From Opisthorchis felineus (lineage: Eukaryota; Platyhelminthes; Trematoda; Opisthorchiida; Opisthorchiidae): a DNA stretch of 64,000 bases. The stretch covers positions 186,001 through 250,000 of the forward strand of contig SJOL01004744.1 in the NCBI GenBank assembly GCA_004794785.1, in the 5' to 3' direction. A program made the translations under genes and the position numbers. The first letter of the stretch is position 1. Each line of letters begins with the position of its first letter. Positions 24,340-37,262 of this stretch are shown here, one piece after another. The notes beneath the pieces are model-generated. The model was not told the DNA's origin. It saw only the letters and a list, made by a program, of their open reading frames with translations, and did no database searches.

Positions 24340-24410
24340 CTGGCCAACTTGGTGACACGCATACTTGGCCTGAAGAAGGTTTTATGTCACATCGAAACGT
24401 CTCCCAGTCA
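24340..24410 (+). other. possible relic of a PLE terminal hammerhead
   Basis: GGCCTGAAGAAGG (24370) is followed by ATGTCACATCGAAACGTC. The order CTGAAGAAG...CGAAAC...GTC is that of a hammerhead core, but the CTGATGA box is altered. It lies about 300 bp beyond the protein remnants of PLE B, where a terminal repeat would be expected. Confidence 0.3.
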
Positions 24411-25729
24411 AGAACTACCAATTGTTTACCGAGCCCTACTGAAACGATGACTTCTCAGTCGGGTCCGGACTTCTCCTAATTGGCTGAAAACTACTCAAGT
24501 GTGATCATAACCATCGCGAAATTTAGAAGAGCGCATACATGTTCAGTGGTCATATAAAACCCTGCAATAACGCACGAAAAATATGTCTATATATGTATAT
24601 AAATGTAACTTATAATGTACATTATCCTATTTGCATATAGTATGGATACATTCAAGTGAAACAAAACAAGGATAACTCTACCGATGCATTGAAAGTGATC
24701 TGTGTGAAAATCATGCTTAATTAATTGTTAATGGTCTCGGTTTCCTAAATGCCAGACCCTTCCCATTTGTCTGTATCTTACAAAACGACGCACGACTCTA
24801 TGTGCACTTTTGCTGCAAGCACACTAAGGCTAGAAAACTATTCAAATTAAGGGCCGTCGCGTGGTAGTTAACATCACATTCCGTATGTTTGGGTTTCCTC
24901 AAAGATGTTTGCTCGTTTCTTTCCTAGTTAAGCATTCTTCACAAACGTCTGCGTGTAGCACACAACGGACGCAAATCACGATATACCAACTCCTCATCCC
25001 CAAATATTTCTCTAATCATCTTACCTAGATATCGTTCGGAAGGTTAAATTCCATGCATGCATATTTTTCTGAATAAGTAACGCAATAACTGTGCGACAAA
25101 CTATAACAAAATATCTGATAAAGATCGCTATGAAACACCTTGGTAACTAGGAAGAAGTCAATAGATTTGAACCTTCTTCCATCTTCTTACGTTTTGTCTG
25201 CATTGCGACCGTGACACCTCCCAATAAATTGTGCACTGTGCTAGTACTGACCTGAATGCAGGAAGTAACTCGGTCAGTGTCGGGCAGTGTCGCGAACTTG
25301 CTTAAGGATCCAAGCATTGAACACCCAGTCTAGTGGTAGACGTGGAACAACAACACAATGGGGTTTTTCCCTCGTACCCGAGGAACCGGAGCTCTCTGTT
25401 TTATGGGGGGTTTGGTTTCATCATCATCATCATCAAAGACAGCAACATCAGTGTTGACAACGATGCTTCACTGCCGTACGGTTGTAGGAGGGCTGGGATA
25501 CTGTCAGGGCGCCCACACCTAGACAGAAGGTCGATTAGGGTCCTCAATCAAAGCCTTTGGCTCAAAAGCCTAACCGCAAGGCAGCGGTGTTCGGCTGGAA
25601 ATGCAAGTACATTACCAATTTTACGGAACACGTCGCCACACATGTTCCAACCCCCAACCTGGAGGACGAGGAGACTGTTTTCGTCAGACCTTTACCCATT
25701 GACCAACCTGGTATGAGAGACTCTGTGAG

Positions 25730-25875
25730 TGTCGCACGGACACCCCCCAGTATAGCTCAATGGGTCGCTGAGGTGCGCAAACCGCCACACCACGGTAAGG
25801 TCCAGTCTCTTTGTGACGGTGGGTTTGGTTTCGGGAGACGAAGACTTGAATGAAACAAAAATTTTTCTTTTTCTT
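25730..25875 (+). repeat. tRNA-like SINE head with T-rich tail
   Basis: GTATAGCTCAATGGGTCGC is A box-like. The body runs to GGGTTTGGTTTCGGGAGAC and then to an A/T-rich end (AAATTTTTCTTTTTCTTTC). The B box is poor. The upstream stretch 25400-25560 shares 'AGACAGCAACATCA.TGTTGACA' with 32495-32520, so a second repeat abuts it. Confidence 0.35.
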
Positions 25876-26163
25876 TCGCATTCAAAAACCGAAAACAGTT
25901 AAAACAAAGACTACGGACAAATCGTTTCTAGTTCTCGTGACCCGACACATCCGAATAAGATTGTGATTACCTGGGCGAACTCTACTATTTTGTACTCCAC
26001 TTTCTGTTGCATCTTGAAATAGCCATAACGTAATTCTTGTTTAGTGATAAATTTTCTTAGAAACGAGCAGCGCTTAGAAATTCTTGGGCGCAAAATGGTG
26101 AAAAATACCACCGATGTTTACGTATGTTTGAGGAAAAAATGGCGGAGAAATTCAAGAAGGGAT

Positions 26164-26472
26164 GAATGGGGAATTGAAGATCAGGCCCACTTCCTAAACA
26201 TACCGCACGAAAATAACCAAACATGAGGTGAAAATAGAGTGTGTACTAAAAAGTACACTACTCTTTTATCGATGTGATTCGGAGTTCAACGGATCACATA
26301 AAATCCGCTGTGTTTTGCAAGCAAAATATGATTTGAACTTCTTTTTCGAAGAACTTAAATTCATATATGGAACGAAATAATTCCCCCGACAAATAGAAGA
26401 ATACTATGTAACATGTTTAAACTACGAGGCACTTCATTGTTGTTGCATTTAGCTTGTTGAGGGGTCAGTGAC
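26164..26472 (+). repeat. ~310 bp interspersed repeat, copy 2
   Basis: Second copy of the unit at 12272-12582. The flanks differ, so it is an interspersed element and not a segmental duplication. Family unknown. Confidence 0.7.
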
Positions 26473-28336
26473 CTTGACGTTTACTCCATGGGGCATAATA
26501 TATACTGACATGACGCAGCTATTGGAATTCGGGGGACGATACACTCGTTTTTTCTCAAGCGGATTTTAGCCGTGCTGCGAGCTCACAATGAGAAGGGGAT
26601 CTATTTGTTTATTGGTGATTCTCTGGTCTTCCGGTGATCACTTCTAGACATTTGACCCGGTTTTTCTGCGGGCGCTAATAGGGTTGTCTGTAGGGCCTTT
26701 ATAAATCACTTCTTGTCTTCCCAAATAATGCAGTCCAGCACACTACCAAACTGGATTAAGATTGCATCAGAATGAGGGGTGAAATTTTCTCCTACTACTC
26801 AGCCATTGTTTGCAGTAGACTACACGGTGTGCTGTATCCCGTGAAAACGCCTGTTTTTCTACTCACGGGCAGTTTGCTATATCTCCTTTGGGCAGTCGTT
26901 TGGCAGTACTTATCTTGTGGTTCACCTTGACTTGGCTTGGAAATCAAGTAATATTGGCGTCCTGGAAAGACCAACTATTCCAGGATAAAGTGCACATATA
27001 TGTTGGTATTCGAAGAAGACTCAAGTTTAGACGAAAAGGGTTATGCAGCTTCCAAAGATGAGACTGAACGTTAGAGACTAGTCTTCATTGAAGTTGCAAA
27101 ATAATTCGAAATAGGACAGCACCTTAGTGGCTGTAGTAGTTGTTCACTAGCACCGTTTTTCATGGCGTTCCGTTTGCGTCTCCAAAACCTACATGCGGCA
27201 ATGTTAATACTCGCTGACACGCGTTTCGGTGTGGAACTAAGCCGAAGCACACCCGCGTACACTGCGTCATGCCGTAAAGATTCGCGCTGATCCGCATGCA
27301 CATACACATGAAAACTCTGTACCCGATGTAAACGTGAAGCAATCAGAACGGAGGGTGAACAGGAATAGATGGTTCTGAAGCCGTCAGCATGCCCATGTGC
27401 TGGCCCATAACTATCAACCGAGGTGAGTACAACTGAAGATGTGAGCCACACAGCACATGCATGGTCACCTGAAGCACCCACGAGACTTATCCTAGGCACG
27501 TATATACCCGTAGCAAGTACTGTCCACTGCAGATTTTGGTCTGTACACCGCCAGTCACAGACAACATTAACATTCCAGATTATCCGGAAAGTTAATGCGA
27601 ATCTTCTGCAGGCAGATACACAAAATGCTCAAAATATAAACTGAATAGGGTACATTTAATTACAGCTAAAAAACAATACAGAACAACATAATACAACGTA
27701 AATGAAGTAGGTTTGAGATAGAAATAAAAAATCACTGGTAAGCCTGGTAACCGAACCACAACCTCTTCGTGGGAAGTCACTTAGAATAGGACCGTCGTCA
27801 CAAACAAACACCCCATACTCAACGTACGCAACGGGTGCCCGGTGGCCCAAATCATACACGGGACGCGCCCTGGTGACACAGCTCGTGTCAAACATTATTC
27901 ACCCTGGTCTGTACAACCACGGTCAGAGAATGTATCTTCTGGCATCATAACAAGCCTAAAGCTCCTGGAAATCCAGGGCATCAAGCTGGGGCCTTACTGA
28001 CAAGATAGAAGTTGAACCCACCGGATCTGCATTATGATAAAGCCGAACTCAAGACGCATTTGCATGGCATTCTGTAGGCAACCGTGATTTAACGTGAATG
28101 CGTTCACAAGCTGATTCCTAAGAATCGGACCACGATGCCTGAACGATCGTGCGTATGTTCGTCAGCTGCTTTGCGGAGTCGTAAGTGCATGTACGCATGC
28201 ATTAACATTGGACGCGTAAGAGATTCGGTAAGCCTTTCAATATTCTGGTTAACAGTGGTTTTTTATAAACCGGCTATTTTCAGTAAGGGTGACTCTAGTG
28301 CAGTTGGTTGATTTGGCTGGCTGCGGTCGTCATTAT
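26473..28336. other. non-coding, nothing recognised
   Basis: The 142-codon minus frame at 27071-27499 shows no motif, splice signal or repeat match. I do not call it a gene. Confidence 0.25.
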
Positions 28337-29180
28337 CTAGTACCTTAATTTGTACCAATCTTCTGTCAGCGGGTTGGATAGTTTGAAGGCTCTCATTGAG
28401 GAGACCGACCGCTGCTGGTACACCCACTTGCTTTTTGGATCTTTTAGGTGGTATATATCAATTTTTATGCACTTACTGAGGCAGATGGCGTAGTATGGCT
28501 TACCATCCTGGATTTGAGGTTCCGTTCGGCTAACCTGGTGGTCTGTTCCACAGCAGGCTCCTAACATCAATCGTCTGACACGCACTTCTCGAAAGTCTCG
28601 TTGGCGAACGGCAACGTAACCAAGTAGTTGAGAGTCGTCATTGTATGGGTCCACCCATTTAGCAATGTGCTGCTGTTTGAGACAAACTCTCGTGTTATTA
28701 ATGGCAGGCGCGTGGATAGTGTAAACTCTGAGAAGTCGGCCACCGTTGGCATCTATAGTCCTGATATCATGGCGTCCGAGGTAGTCTGGTAAGTGAGTAA
28801 GTAAGTAAGCAGTGATCTCAACCGGCCCCTGCATCATGGTCTCCCAGCAAGCGAGTCTTGTTGGTGATTAGGACTGGTCGAAGTGGGGTATCAACTTCGA
28901 CGTGGAATTTGTTTTTGTGGTCATCTGTACAGCACGGCATCGGGGCGTATGTTCTGATCGTGGTCACGTACGTTTTGTCTGTCAGCCTCAAGAGCAGTGA
29001 GGCCAGACGTAAACTGATGCCACGAAGTCCTGTAATTTCTTGATGTGGTCTGACAGAGCAGAAACGACACCATGATCAAGTTTTTTTTTGTGTCGCATAA
29101 CGGATCCAGTAGAATGTAAATCCAGGACTGGTTTCAAGAAGAGTTTCTTGTTTAGCCCGGCCCGTTTCTTTGAGGCATGT
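28337..29180 (-). mobile_element. LINE endonuclease-domain fragment (copy 2)
   Basis: The minus strand reads LRLTDKTYVTTIRTYAPMP (about 28990-28935; usual motif TIISAYAP), then DHKNKFHVEVDTPLRPVL. The 28337-28837 frame gives YLGRHDIRTIDANGGRLLRV, DPYNDDSQLLGYVAVRQRDF and CCGTDHQV. These are the middle and end of an APE-type endonuclease of RTE-like LINEs. The final catalytic His (TDH) is kept. The GDFNA motif is GDHDA and the usual IDYV has lost its Asp (LGYV), so activity is unlikely. Confidence 0.65.
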
Positions 29181-29279
29181 GTTCACATGTTACGGTTAGC
29201 TGAAATTACGTGCTCACCTCCGATTTAACTGCAATGGAGAGGCTTTATCATGGGCTGTTATATAACCTCTAAGGGAGTG

Positions 29280-29500
29280 AGTGTTACTATCTGGCCTCAA
29301 GAGACGGCGCTTCAGACTGGATGCACGAGGCTTTGGATTTTTATTATTGGTATTATTATCAGAATTTTTCAACCATAGTGGTTTAGTTCGGCTTCAGTCA
29401 CATTTAGCCACATACCAGAGCGGGATCAAACCTAAGAACTGCCTTTACTCAACCATCTTCATCTTGAGCCGAAAGGCAGTGGTGCGCACCTACTAAATGA
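29280..29500 (-). repeat. tRNA-derived SINE-like repeat
   Basis: On the minus strand GGTTTGATCCCGCTCTGG (from about 29432 down) fits a B box, preceded by GTAGGTGCGCACCACTGCC and GGTTGAGTAAAGGCAG-like sequence at the A box side. It lies next to the LINE endonuclease fragment ending at 29180. Confidence 0.4.
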
Positions 29501-29704
29501 TAGACATGCCTGTTTCAATTGAAAGTCACACCTAGACTGCCGTTAATTTGTATGCTCTGAAAGAGCCACCGACGTCTTTGGGTCGACCTGGAGAAACCCG
29601 TATACATAGCACCCAGCCAGCGCACATATTGGAACGCAATTCAATCGGATAATGACAGAGAGCCATATCAGACTCCTACGTGTTTATGATGGAAGAGAGG
29701 GTAA

Positions 29705-29880
29705 GTAATTTAATGAATGTGGAGTTGAGGGAACGAATGATTAATCTATCAAATGAAATAACAAGTGAATGATAGAACGAATAAGTAAATAGTTGAACAA
29801 ATAAGTGGATGAACTAATGAATGGGTGAACGAGTGAGTGGATGAGTAAATAGGTGAATGATCGAGTGGATGAATCAATGA
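29705..29880 (+). repeat. degenerate tetranucleotide repeat (GAAT/GAGT)
   Basis: Imperfect units such as GAATGAATGGGTGAACGAGT and GTGGATGAATCAATGA fill the interval. The Ser/His/Pro-rich frame on the other strand is an artefact of it. Confidence 0.55.
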
Positions 29881-32649
29881 TGATAGTGGTCTTCTGCGAG
29901 GATCTGTTTTTTTTTGCTCAGAATATGGAGTCAAATGTCGAATAAGAAGCGGTCGAGACCGTTTACCTGGAGAGTGCTCTTGAAAAGGCATTTTAGGAAG
30001 GTCAAATATTGTTCATTCGGACATGGTGTGGGCACAGGTGTGTGTTATTCCTCAAATGGTACCCTACACACAGAAGAAAGCCAAAATATGGGCCATCAGC
30101 TCGAGTTGAAATGACCCATGCTGTCAACTGATGGGGAAGTAGTCCGTACTACGTTTTCTAACTGTAGGCTGCTATTTCAGGGTTTTTCGATCAGAGATTA
30201 AACAAAATTGTATATTCGGCCTCCGTGTTTTCGAAAGGAAAGGATGTATGACTTCTAGAGAACGTCAGTGGTCAAGTGGAAACCAAGCGTTGTGTGTTTG
30301 CTTTCTCGAAGTTTCTTTAAATCTTGATGTTCATATCAGATTGGTATCGCACAAAGAAAAGGCGGGAAGAAGAAACAGAGAGAAAAAACACGGTATTTAA
30401 TTCGGGACCTGCTCTAAACACTGTTCCAGCAAACCAAGGTTAGTAAAAATGTTTACCAGCTCTGGAATGCGGTCGGATGATTACGGCAAGTGACAGCTAT
30501 CTTTAAGAAGGTCACTCGTACAGTTCTTACTTCTACTCTGGTATGCGCACTCGCCATACAGTAACATACGTATCGCACCATCCTAATTGGTTTCAGGAAC
30601 ACTTCGTTACACTTGCTTTGATCTGGCAAGGGAACGCCAGTGCGCCTGTCCTCAGGACTCGTGATACATTCACTCCATATCGTAATGCACTAGCATCGTA
30701 CGACTAATCGTCCTGCGAATGCAACAGTCAGCCCATCAGGCGAGTTATCCTGAAATTAGTGTCAGGCTGGTAGCAGGTTGCCAAGACCTTCAGACTACCT
30801 TATTTGTATGAAGAGTATAGGCGTCTAAAAGGTATGCATTCTTGTGCAACCAAACATAGAAAGAGTGAGACTGGTCTAAGTGTCGTTGAAAAGGCAAATA
30901 TTTCTGGAAGCGTGGGATCAAAATTCATTATCAAAACATCGAAATTATCAGTTCTTCCATAGGGACCAACAAACCTTCTGACTGATACAAATTGGTAAGA
31001 TTTCCTGAACAAATCCACATACGGGTCGAATTACAATCACGCCCTACAAAACAGTCCAAATTAAGGCAGACAGGATTGGGGCGTTTAAGGTCTGGTGAGT
31101 TAGAAATCTAACTACAACTAGACCCGAAGATTCATCCAAGAGTTGCCCCGCAAGAGCAACGGAGCGAGCAGTTCTATATTTGAAGTGATTTTCCAAATAA
31201 GCAGGAGACTATGACTCCCCGGCTTTGGTAAATTGAGACCATTCAGACTGAATCCAGCGTTACATTAAGGCTTTGGTGATATACTTATTAGTCAACTGGA
31301 AAAGACTTTGAAGGAATAAAGTATTTTTACATATGGCATGAAACTTGATCACCGCATCTTCACACGCAACCAGCTATAACTGATCAAGCATTGTCCAGCA
31401 GTTTCCAAGCTTCAGTGGTGCTACCTGACTGGGAATTCCTTGCAGGTGGGTCAGTCGTTCGAGGCGCCGACCAACTACGCCCATCGCTGAAGTGTGGACA
31501 AATTCTTCTCTTAAAGTGCTTCTAGCATGTGTTGGTGGAGTGGTGAAAACAATCTCGCCTCACCAGCAAATGTCCGGCGTTCTTATCCCAACGGGGCAAA
31601 TGATATACATTACTGCTGAGCTCTAATAAGAATGAAACTTGAGTCTAGTGTTGACTCAGCAGAACAGTTGCGCGAGGATAGGAGTAAGGCCTTTCAAACG
31701 AGAATGATGCGAAGGCAACTTCCAAAAGCTTCTGTAACCATGAATTACAAATGTGTAGTTATCATTCTGAAGATGATAATCAGAGTGCGATTACTGGGAA
31801 TTTTTCCAAAGAGAAAAAATATTTTTTGTGATTAGGCAGCAGGTCCTACTATCGCAGAAATCTGAAACAACGCGACGAACAACATGTGTTAAAGCAGTAG
31901 TAACAACCACTCCTGTTCTAAACGAGTTTTTATTGATGAATTACTGACGAGTTTACGAGTGAGCCTTGGAATGCTGTTGAGTGTGAGTTTTGAAGAGAGA
32001 GGCACAGTTATTAAACCCTATACAGTAATATTACAAGTGCACTTGACTAGAACTTACAGAAGCCATTTCTTATCGACGCTGAATTGAATGCCAATTTTCG
32101 ATTGTCCAAGCCAGTGGCTTTTTACAGAATCTAACACTAATAGTTTGCGATCCCGTCTTTGATCTACCAGGATTTTATTTCCACGTCATTTGATATAGAA
32201 TAACGTGTTTTCGTTTCTCAGTACCTGACAGAATATAGTACTTATAAAGTTGCCGAATACTCTTCGATAAATATGAACATTCAGGTGTCCTCAGGACACG
32301 CTTGCCTCGAACGTCAGATGTCAGGAGTTCGAATGTCAGTATGGTCAAGGGAGTGCAGCGCGTGAACTCTAAGAAGACCGAAACATGAGTCTTTTGTTGT
32401 CCCTCTTAGCATGGAAGAACCATAAAAATTACGTGAATGTGAATTCAACAGACCCTGCAACCATTTCATCCTCATCAGATCATCAGAGACAGCAACATCA
32501 CTGTTGACACTGGGGCTACACTGTCGCGCAAGGTTCGTTTAAACACATTAAGACTTAGAGCGAAGAAGAAGGGAAAATAGTGAGTGAGGTAGTAAACCAG
32601 GTGCTGGCCCATCGCAAGCATTCTGAGGTGCTTACACTTCCAAGTGCTC
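29881..32649. other. non-coding with short repeat fragments
   Basis: Around 32270-32400 a B box-like GGAGTTCGAATGTCAG (32332) suggests a SINE remnant. 32490-32530 shares AGAGACAGCAACATCA-like sequence with 25435-25460. Otherwise nothing recognised. Confidence 0.25.
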
Positions 32650-34840
32650 AGTCAGACACTCTGGAAAGGAACTGAGAGCACGAACGCCACGGACAGTGAT
32701 TAACCCTCATTTTTCGCATTGTCTCCAGCCAAGCACAAGAGGCGGAGTTAGGAAGACCTCATCCTGAAAGGCAGACGGCTTCGACAACATCTGGACTATT
32801 CATAATCTTCTTCACACCCTTCTGCCAATTCATAAATTGTCCTCTTCGCAGTTTACGTTATTCTAAGGGAACCAAGGAGGTCAACAACAGTGTTTGTAGG
32901 TGATATTTCGGCATGCGTAGCACATGGCCGAGCAACTGCAGTTGACAGTACTCGAATTTTTTGCAAACGAAATACCTGCTGCACCACAAAATACCCGTTT
33001 CCTATTGGCCTCGTTGCCAGTTCGCTGACGCTATCCGACACCAGCAGCACATCTGAGGCATCAGTGGTCGAAAACCTGATGACGCCTGATATCACCTACC
33101 ACAGAGGCCAAGCCTCGCAAACATACAGTAATATAGCCCTTATTTTAGCGTGGTACATGCGACCCTTAAGGCCTAATGATATGCCTTTTTGGCACCACAA
33201 GTGGCGCAAATTAGCGAACTTGATTGGGGTCTTTGAGATTCGTGCACTAACTTCATCGGACGGCCTCTTGTCACAGCCAGTACAACTTACCGTGGTATGT
33301 AAAGTTTTCCAGAACCACCGGTGCTCCAGGGACCACACATTTTGAAACATGGCTTTGCACTCTGGAGGTGCAAGGCGCATGCCAAAAGCTGATATGAAGG
33401 TGGTCAGTTTACCCAATAGGGTATATGCTTCGCATTCCGCTTCGAAGATGAGAACGATTTCGTCTGCCCATTCCAGGTCGATAAAGTTCTCACCAGCAAC
33501 GATTTAAAAACCTTCCAGTTTTTTCCTAACTGTTTCATCGACGACGAAGTTGAATACGAATGGAGAGAGTGGACATACTTGTCGGACACCACTTTTTGTA
33601 GGGAAGCTTTTAGATAGCTCATCATAAACTCTCGAACGCCCCGAATTATATGAACATAGGGACTGGTTTGTGTTTCCAAACTTCTGGGGCTTCTTCCACT
33701 GAGCAAGTGTATTTAGAGGCACTGGCCGGTCGACGGAGTCAAATGCACCCTTAAAGTCAAGGAACGTCAAGATTGTGGGTCTTCTGTACGTATGGCGTTG
33801 CTCTAACACCTGACGGAGTGTGAAGATATGGTCGACGCAGCGTCTACCTGACCGAAATCCCGCTTGGTGTTTACGAGCCAAAGTTTCTCATGCCGTCGTA
33901 CGACAGCAAAGAAGCAGTGGTGTTAGAATTCTTGCTAAAATGGGGGACCAAAATGATTCCTCTATGGTTACTACATTTAATGCAATTACCTTTTTTGAAG
34001 ATGGGCGCAATTATCGAGTCATCCCAGCTACCTGGAATGGTCTCTCTTCAAGATACGCACAAATAGGTTGGACAGGCAGTGACAGAGGAATTCACCGCCA
34101 TTCACGAACAGAACAGGCAAAAGGGTATCAGGGCCAGAAGCAGGACGTCACTTGAATATAGGTATATACTCGGACACTTCTGAGGCTAAAGGGGCTGCAT
34201 ATTTACGGTCCCCTTCCTGTCGAAGTCCGGCATTCCAGGTTTGACGTAGCGGATTGTCAACTCAATTGTTGTTCGAAGTTGTGTACCCAATGGTCCAAAC
34301 GTTCTTCGCTAGATATCAGAAGGCTATTTTGGTCCCCAGTAGTTTTGCTGACAAGAGGCTCCCAAGCACCGGTGGAACTAATCAAGTAGAACAGCCTGTG
34401 GGCGTTTCTAAAAGTTTAGCATGTTCCTTTTCTTAGGTATTTCAGGTCCACTGGTCTTGGTGGTTTGCTCGAACTGTGAATTTCACCTAGCGTCGGATGA
34501 TGCGTCGGATTGAGCTGAGGTTGATTTCAGGAGGAAGCTGCCACCGAGCCGCCAGCGAAGCTACGGTCGCACAAGAGATCCAGTGCCTGGGTCAGGTTGG
34601 CTGGGTTGTACCACACTTTGAGTGACTATCTGAATATCTGTTACAAGTGGTCGCCACTATCCAGCATTGGTCCATACGGTAGGCGTTCAGGTAGCCGCTT
34701 CTGATAAGTTTGTTTGAGTTCATCGTCCACTAGCTTATCACTGGCTAAGTGAGGGGTGCGCGTTTGGCGTAGAATTGAAAAGCACAATGAATAGCAGCAA
34801 CGGGCAACTGCATGGTCGGAATCCACACTGCTGTTCCAGA
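32650..34840 (-). mobile_element. RTE-type LINE, linker and reverse transcriptase, decayed
   Basis: Read on the minus strand from 34826: AVARCCYSLCFSILRQTRTP (post-endonuclease linker). Then 33881-33504: KHQAGFRSGRRCVDHIFTLR, LTFLDFKGAFDSVDR and SGVRQVCPLSPFVFNFVVD. A shifted frame gives DLEWADEIVLIFEAECEAY, where the catalytic box (33459-33470) reads WADE instead of [WF]ADD. 33416-33096 gives FGMRLAPPECKAMFQNV and ISKTPIKFANLRHLWCQKGI. A last frame gives LLGHVLRMPKYHLQT (about 32900). Several frameshifts make it non-functional. Same family type as the 3' end at 9890-10480. Confidence 0.8.
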
Positions 34841-34984
34841 ATGTGCGTTAGGCGCCACCAGTAACTGAGGGTGATGTGGTCAACTTGGATTCGGAGTATG
34901 CAGTCAGTCTAGAACGGGTGGTGAAATCTACTGGCCCCGACGAGAACAACATCTTCGCCAGACCGTCATTCCGACCATCACAAG

Positions 34985-36290
34985 CAACGATACATTCAAC
35001 GCCTTTTCCGATAAACAACAAGCAGCAGCGAATAAATTGCAGAAAGACGAAAACGTCGTTATTCTAAAGGCTAAAAGAGGACAAAGAACAAACCGGACTG
35101 TATCAACAAAACAAACGCATGACTCAGTGACAAAAATGCGTATCAAAGCTTAGTACACGATGAAGGCAAGCAAGTGTCAAAAAAATAACTTGAAAATCCA
35201 ACGTCTTCACATAGTCACACAAGAAGAATAATGAGGAATGGAGGCTCGTTAATAGGCCATTCCCTGCTTGCAAAGAGTTTAGATGTATGCAACCAAACAA
35301 TTCCTTCCATACCAATGCTGCCACCTACTGGAATAACGATGTACAACATTTCAAAAAATGTGTAAATGGAATATGAAAATTCTCATCGATGGGCCACAAA
35401 TAACAATGAAGGACAATTTTTTGAGAAACTGAGAAACGTAAATATCGACCAAGAGAAAGCAATGGGCTAATCTGATATGTGCTCAATATTCGTATCTGCA
35501 GATCTAGATTCCGCATACACTAATATGGCTGAATTGTAGAAAAACTTTGGATTACCGTCTGGGTCGCTGAAAGAAGTAAGCCTCTCTCGGTTATCCTACT
35601 TGTCCTTGGACAAGTTATTTGATTTTCACGGAAAGTATTGCAAACGAATACCGGGAGTAACAATCGGGTCACCGATATGATAACTTGCCGCGCAAGTCAC
35701 AATGTAAAAGCTGGAAGAAATTCTAATGCTTGATACAACTCCTAAAGTATGCATCCGCTACGCAGGCGGCGCTTCTCTCAGCATCAAGAAGAACGAACTG
35801 CAGGCGACTAACAAGCAACCGTTTAGATAACACCCAATCCAAAGTGGAAAGTTGACAATTCCGTTCATCCTAATCAACAGATTGCCAAATGGACAGCTAA
35901 AAAATGGAGGTCTACGAAATAGCGACACATACGGGTCAAACTCTGAGCTATCACTGCAGCCGTCCAAATTCTAAAAAAGACAACTACATTTGGACACTTT
36001 CCACGTGGATCACGACACAATACAGCACCACAGAATCCAAGACAAGATAAGAAAAAGGCCCATACAAGGTATTCGGGAGAAATGCATACCCAAGGAATTT
36101 CATCTTCGGAGAACTCCGGATGCCATATACGACTACTATAAGGGTGCGAAGTGGAAGAAGACGAATCACACATTCAAACATGAAGAACATTACTAAACTG
36201 ACTGCAGGGCCGCTGCAGCAACAAATAAGCCCAAACATGCCCAAACATGCCCAACATAATATCCATTCATTTGGAAAGTGAATTATAAGT
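34985..36290 (+). mobile_element. Penelope-like element C, decayed
   Basis: On the + strand NKLQKDENVVILKAKRGQR (from about 35030) matches the 'ENVVILPADKGR' start of PLE RT. KVCIRYAGGASLSIKKNELQ (about 35746-35805) is the palm, with YVDD changed to YAGG (35759-35770). Then LINRLPNGQ, QILSYHCS-like residues and TFHVDHDTIQHHR (35998-36033) form the post-palm block. It ends without a recognisable GIY-YIG domain. It abuts the oppositely oriented LINE at 32650-34840. Confidence 0.65.
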
Positions 36291-37074
36291 GTTATACAGC
36301 ATAACATAGGGACTTTTAACGTTCTTTGGTATCTATATCACTGATCGCAGGTGCTGCTAGAACATATCACACCGCGTGCGAATGAATATAAGGACGTGGA
36401 ACCTTATAAGCACGATATGTAAAATGGAGGTCACTGTGTTGCATACAAAAGGGTTGTGGAGGAAACATTTGAATCAATTAGTGGAACAAAAATAGACTTT
36501 CGTGTAAAATTTTAAGCAAAAAGTAAAAGCAGGAGAACACTCGGATATGACATATGAGGAGAAGGCAAGAGGACATATTCCAGTTCAGTCCAACGGCTCT
36601 ACCACGGTAGTGCTCAAGTGGTTACTGGTTTCGGACGTCTTACAAGTTGTGGCGGCTCCACTGTGTTTAATTAACTTTTTGATCAATTCGCTTATGTCGG
36701 CCCGTACGGCTGCAGTTGCAGATCCAAATCCGTTTCTTTTACGCTGCTACCAACCCACCAGGTGCCCTGCTGACTGCCTTGACCCACCTCAGGTCATTTT
36801 GTTTTCATTCATGCAATTGTCAAACTGAAATAGTCGTATGTGATTTCACACCACATAAAATAAATAGGCATGAAACTCAATACAAATCACACACGCGCAC
36901 ACAAGACAAGCAACAGCCGAACCCCGATACACTTGGGGCATTTGCACTGCAGAGCAAACACCTCCTGCGTTCGGACCCTTATTCAAGAACTATTGCCAGA
37001 TACGCTCAAACGGTAAGTTTCCTTTTGACTTATTTCATTTTGTACTGTATTCATACACCCACAAGGCGATGAAT

Positions 37075-37262
37075 CGTCCAGCGGTAACACCACTTTGGTG
37101 CATGTTTGCCCTGTCACCCGAAGGAAGAATGAAGGCTGAGATACCTTAAGGTTACTCAAGCCTACACAAGAGTAGTGGAGATGCCGGGGCTGATATCGAA
37201 TCGCGGACCTTCTGGTTAGTGAGTTCGTGCCTAGTCATAGAGCTGTCTTGAGCTGTGGAATG
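37075..37262 (-). repeat. tRNA-derived SINE
   Basis: The minus strand reads CTAACCAGAAGGTCCGCGAT followed by TCGATATCAGCC, a tRNA variable loop and B box (GATTCGATATC). The head starts near 37262 and the body includes CCTTCGGGTGACAGGGC (about 37110), like the 15.4 kb family. Confidence 0.5.

Noticed and set aside
27071..27499. Minus-strand frame of 142 codons
   Set aside because: No motif, splice support, repeat match or neighbour that suggests a gene. Length is within chance for 64 kb at this base composition.
32890..33345. Plus-strand frame of 151 codons
   Set aside because: Antisense shadow of the LINE reverse transcriptase C-terminus.
36955..37012. Possible exon ending at the strong donor CAAACG|GTAAGT
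   Set aside because: The acceptor is poor (no pyrimidine tract), and phase 0 to 0 does not connect 19760 with 42618 without another unseen exon.
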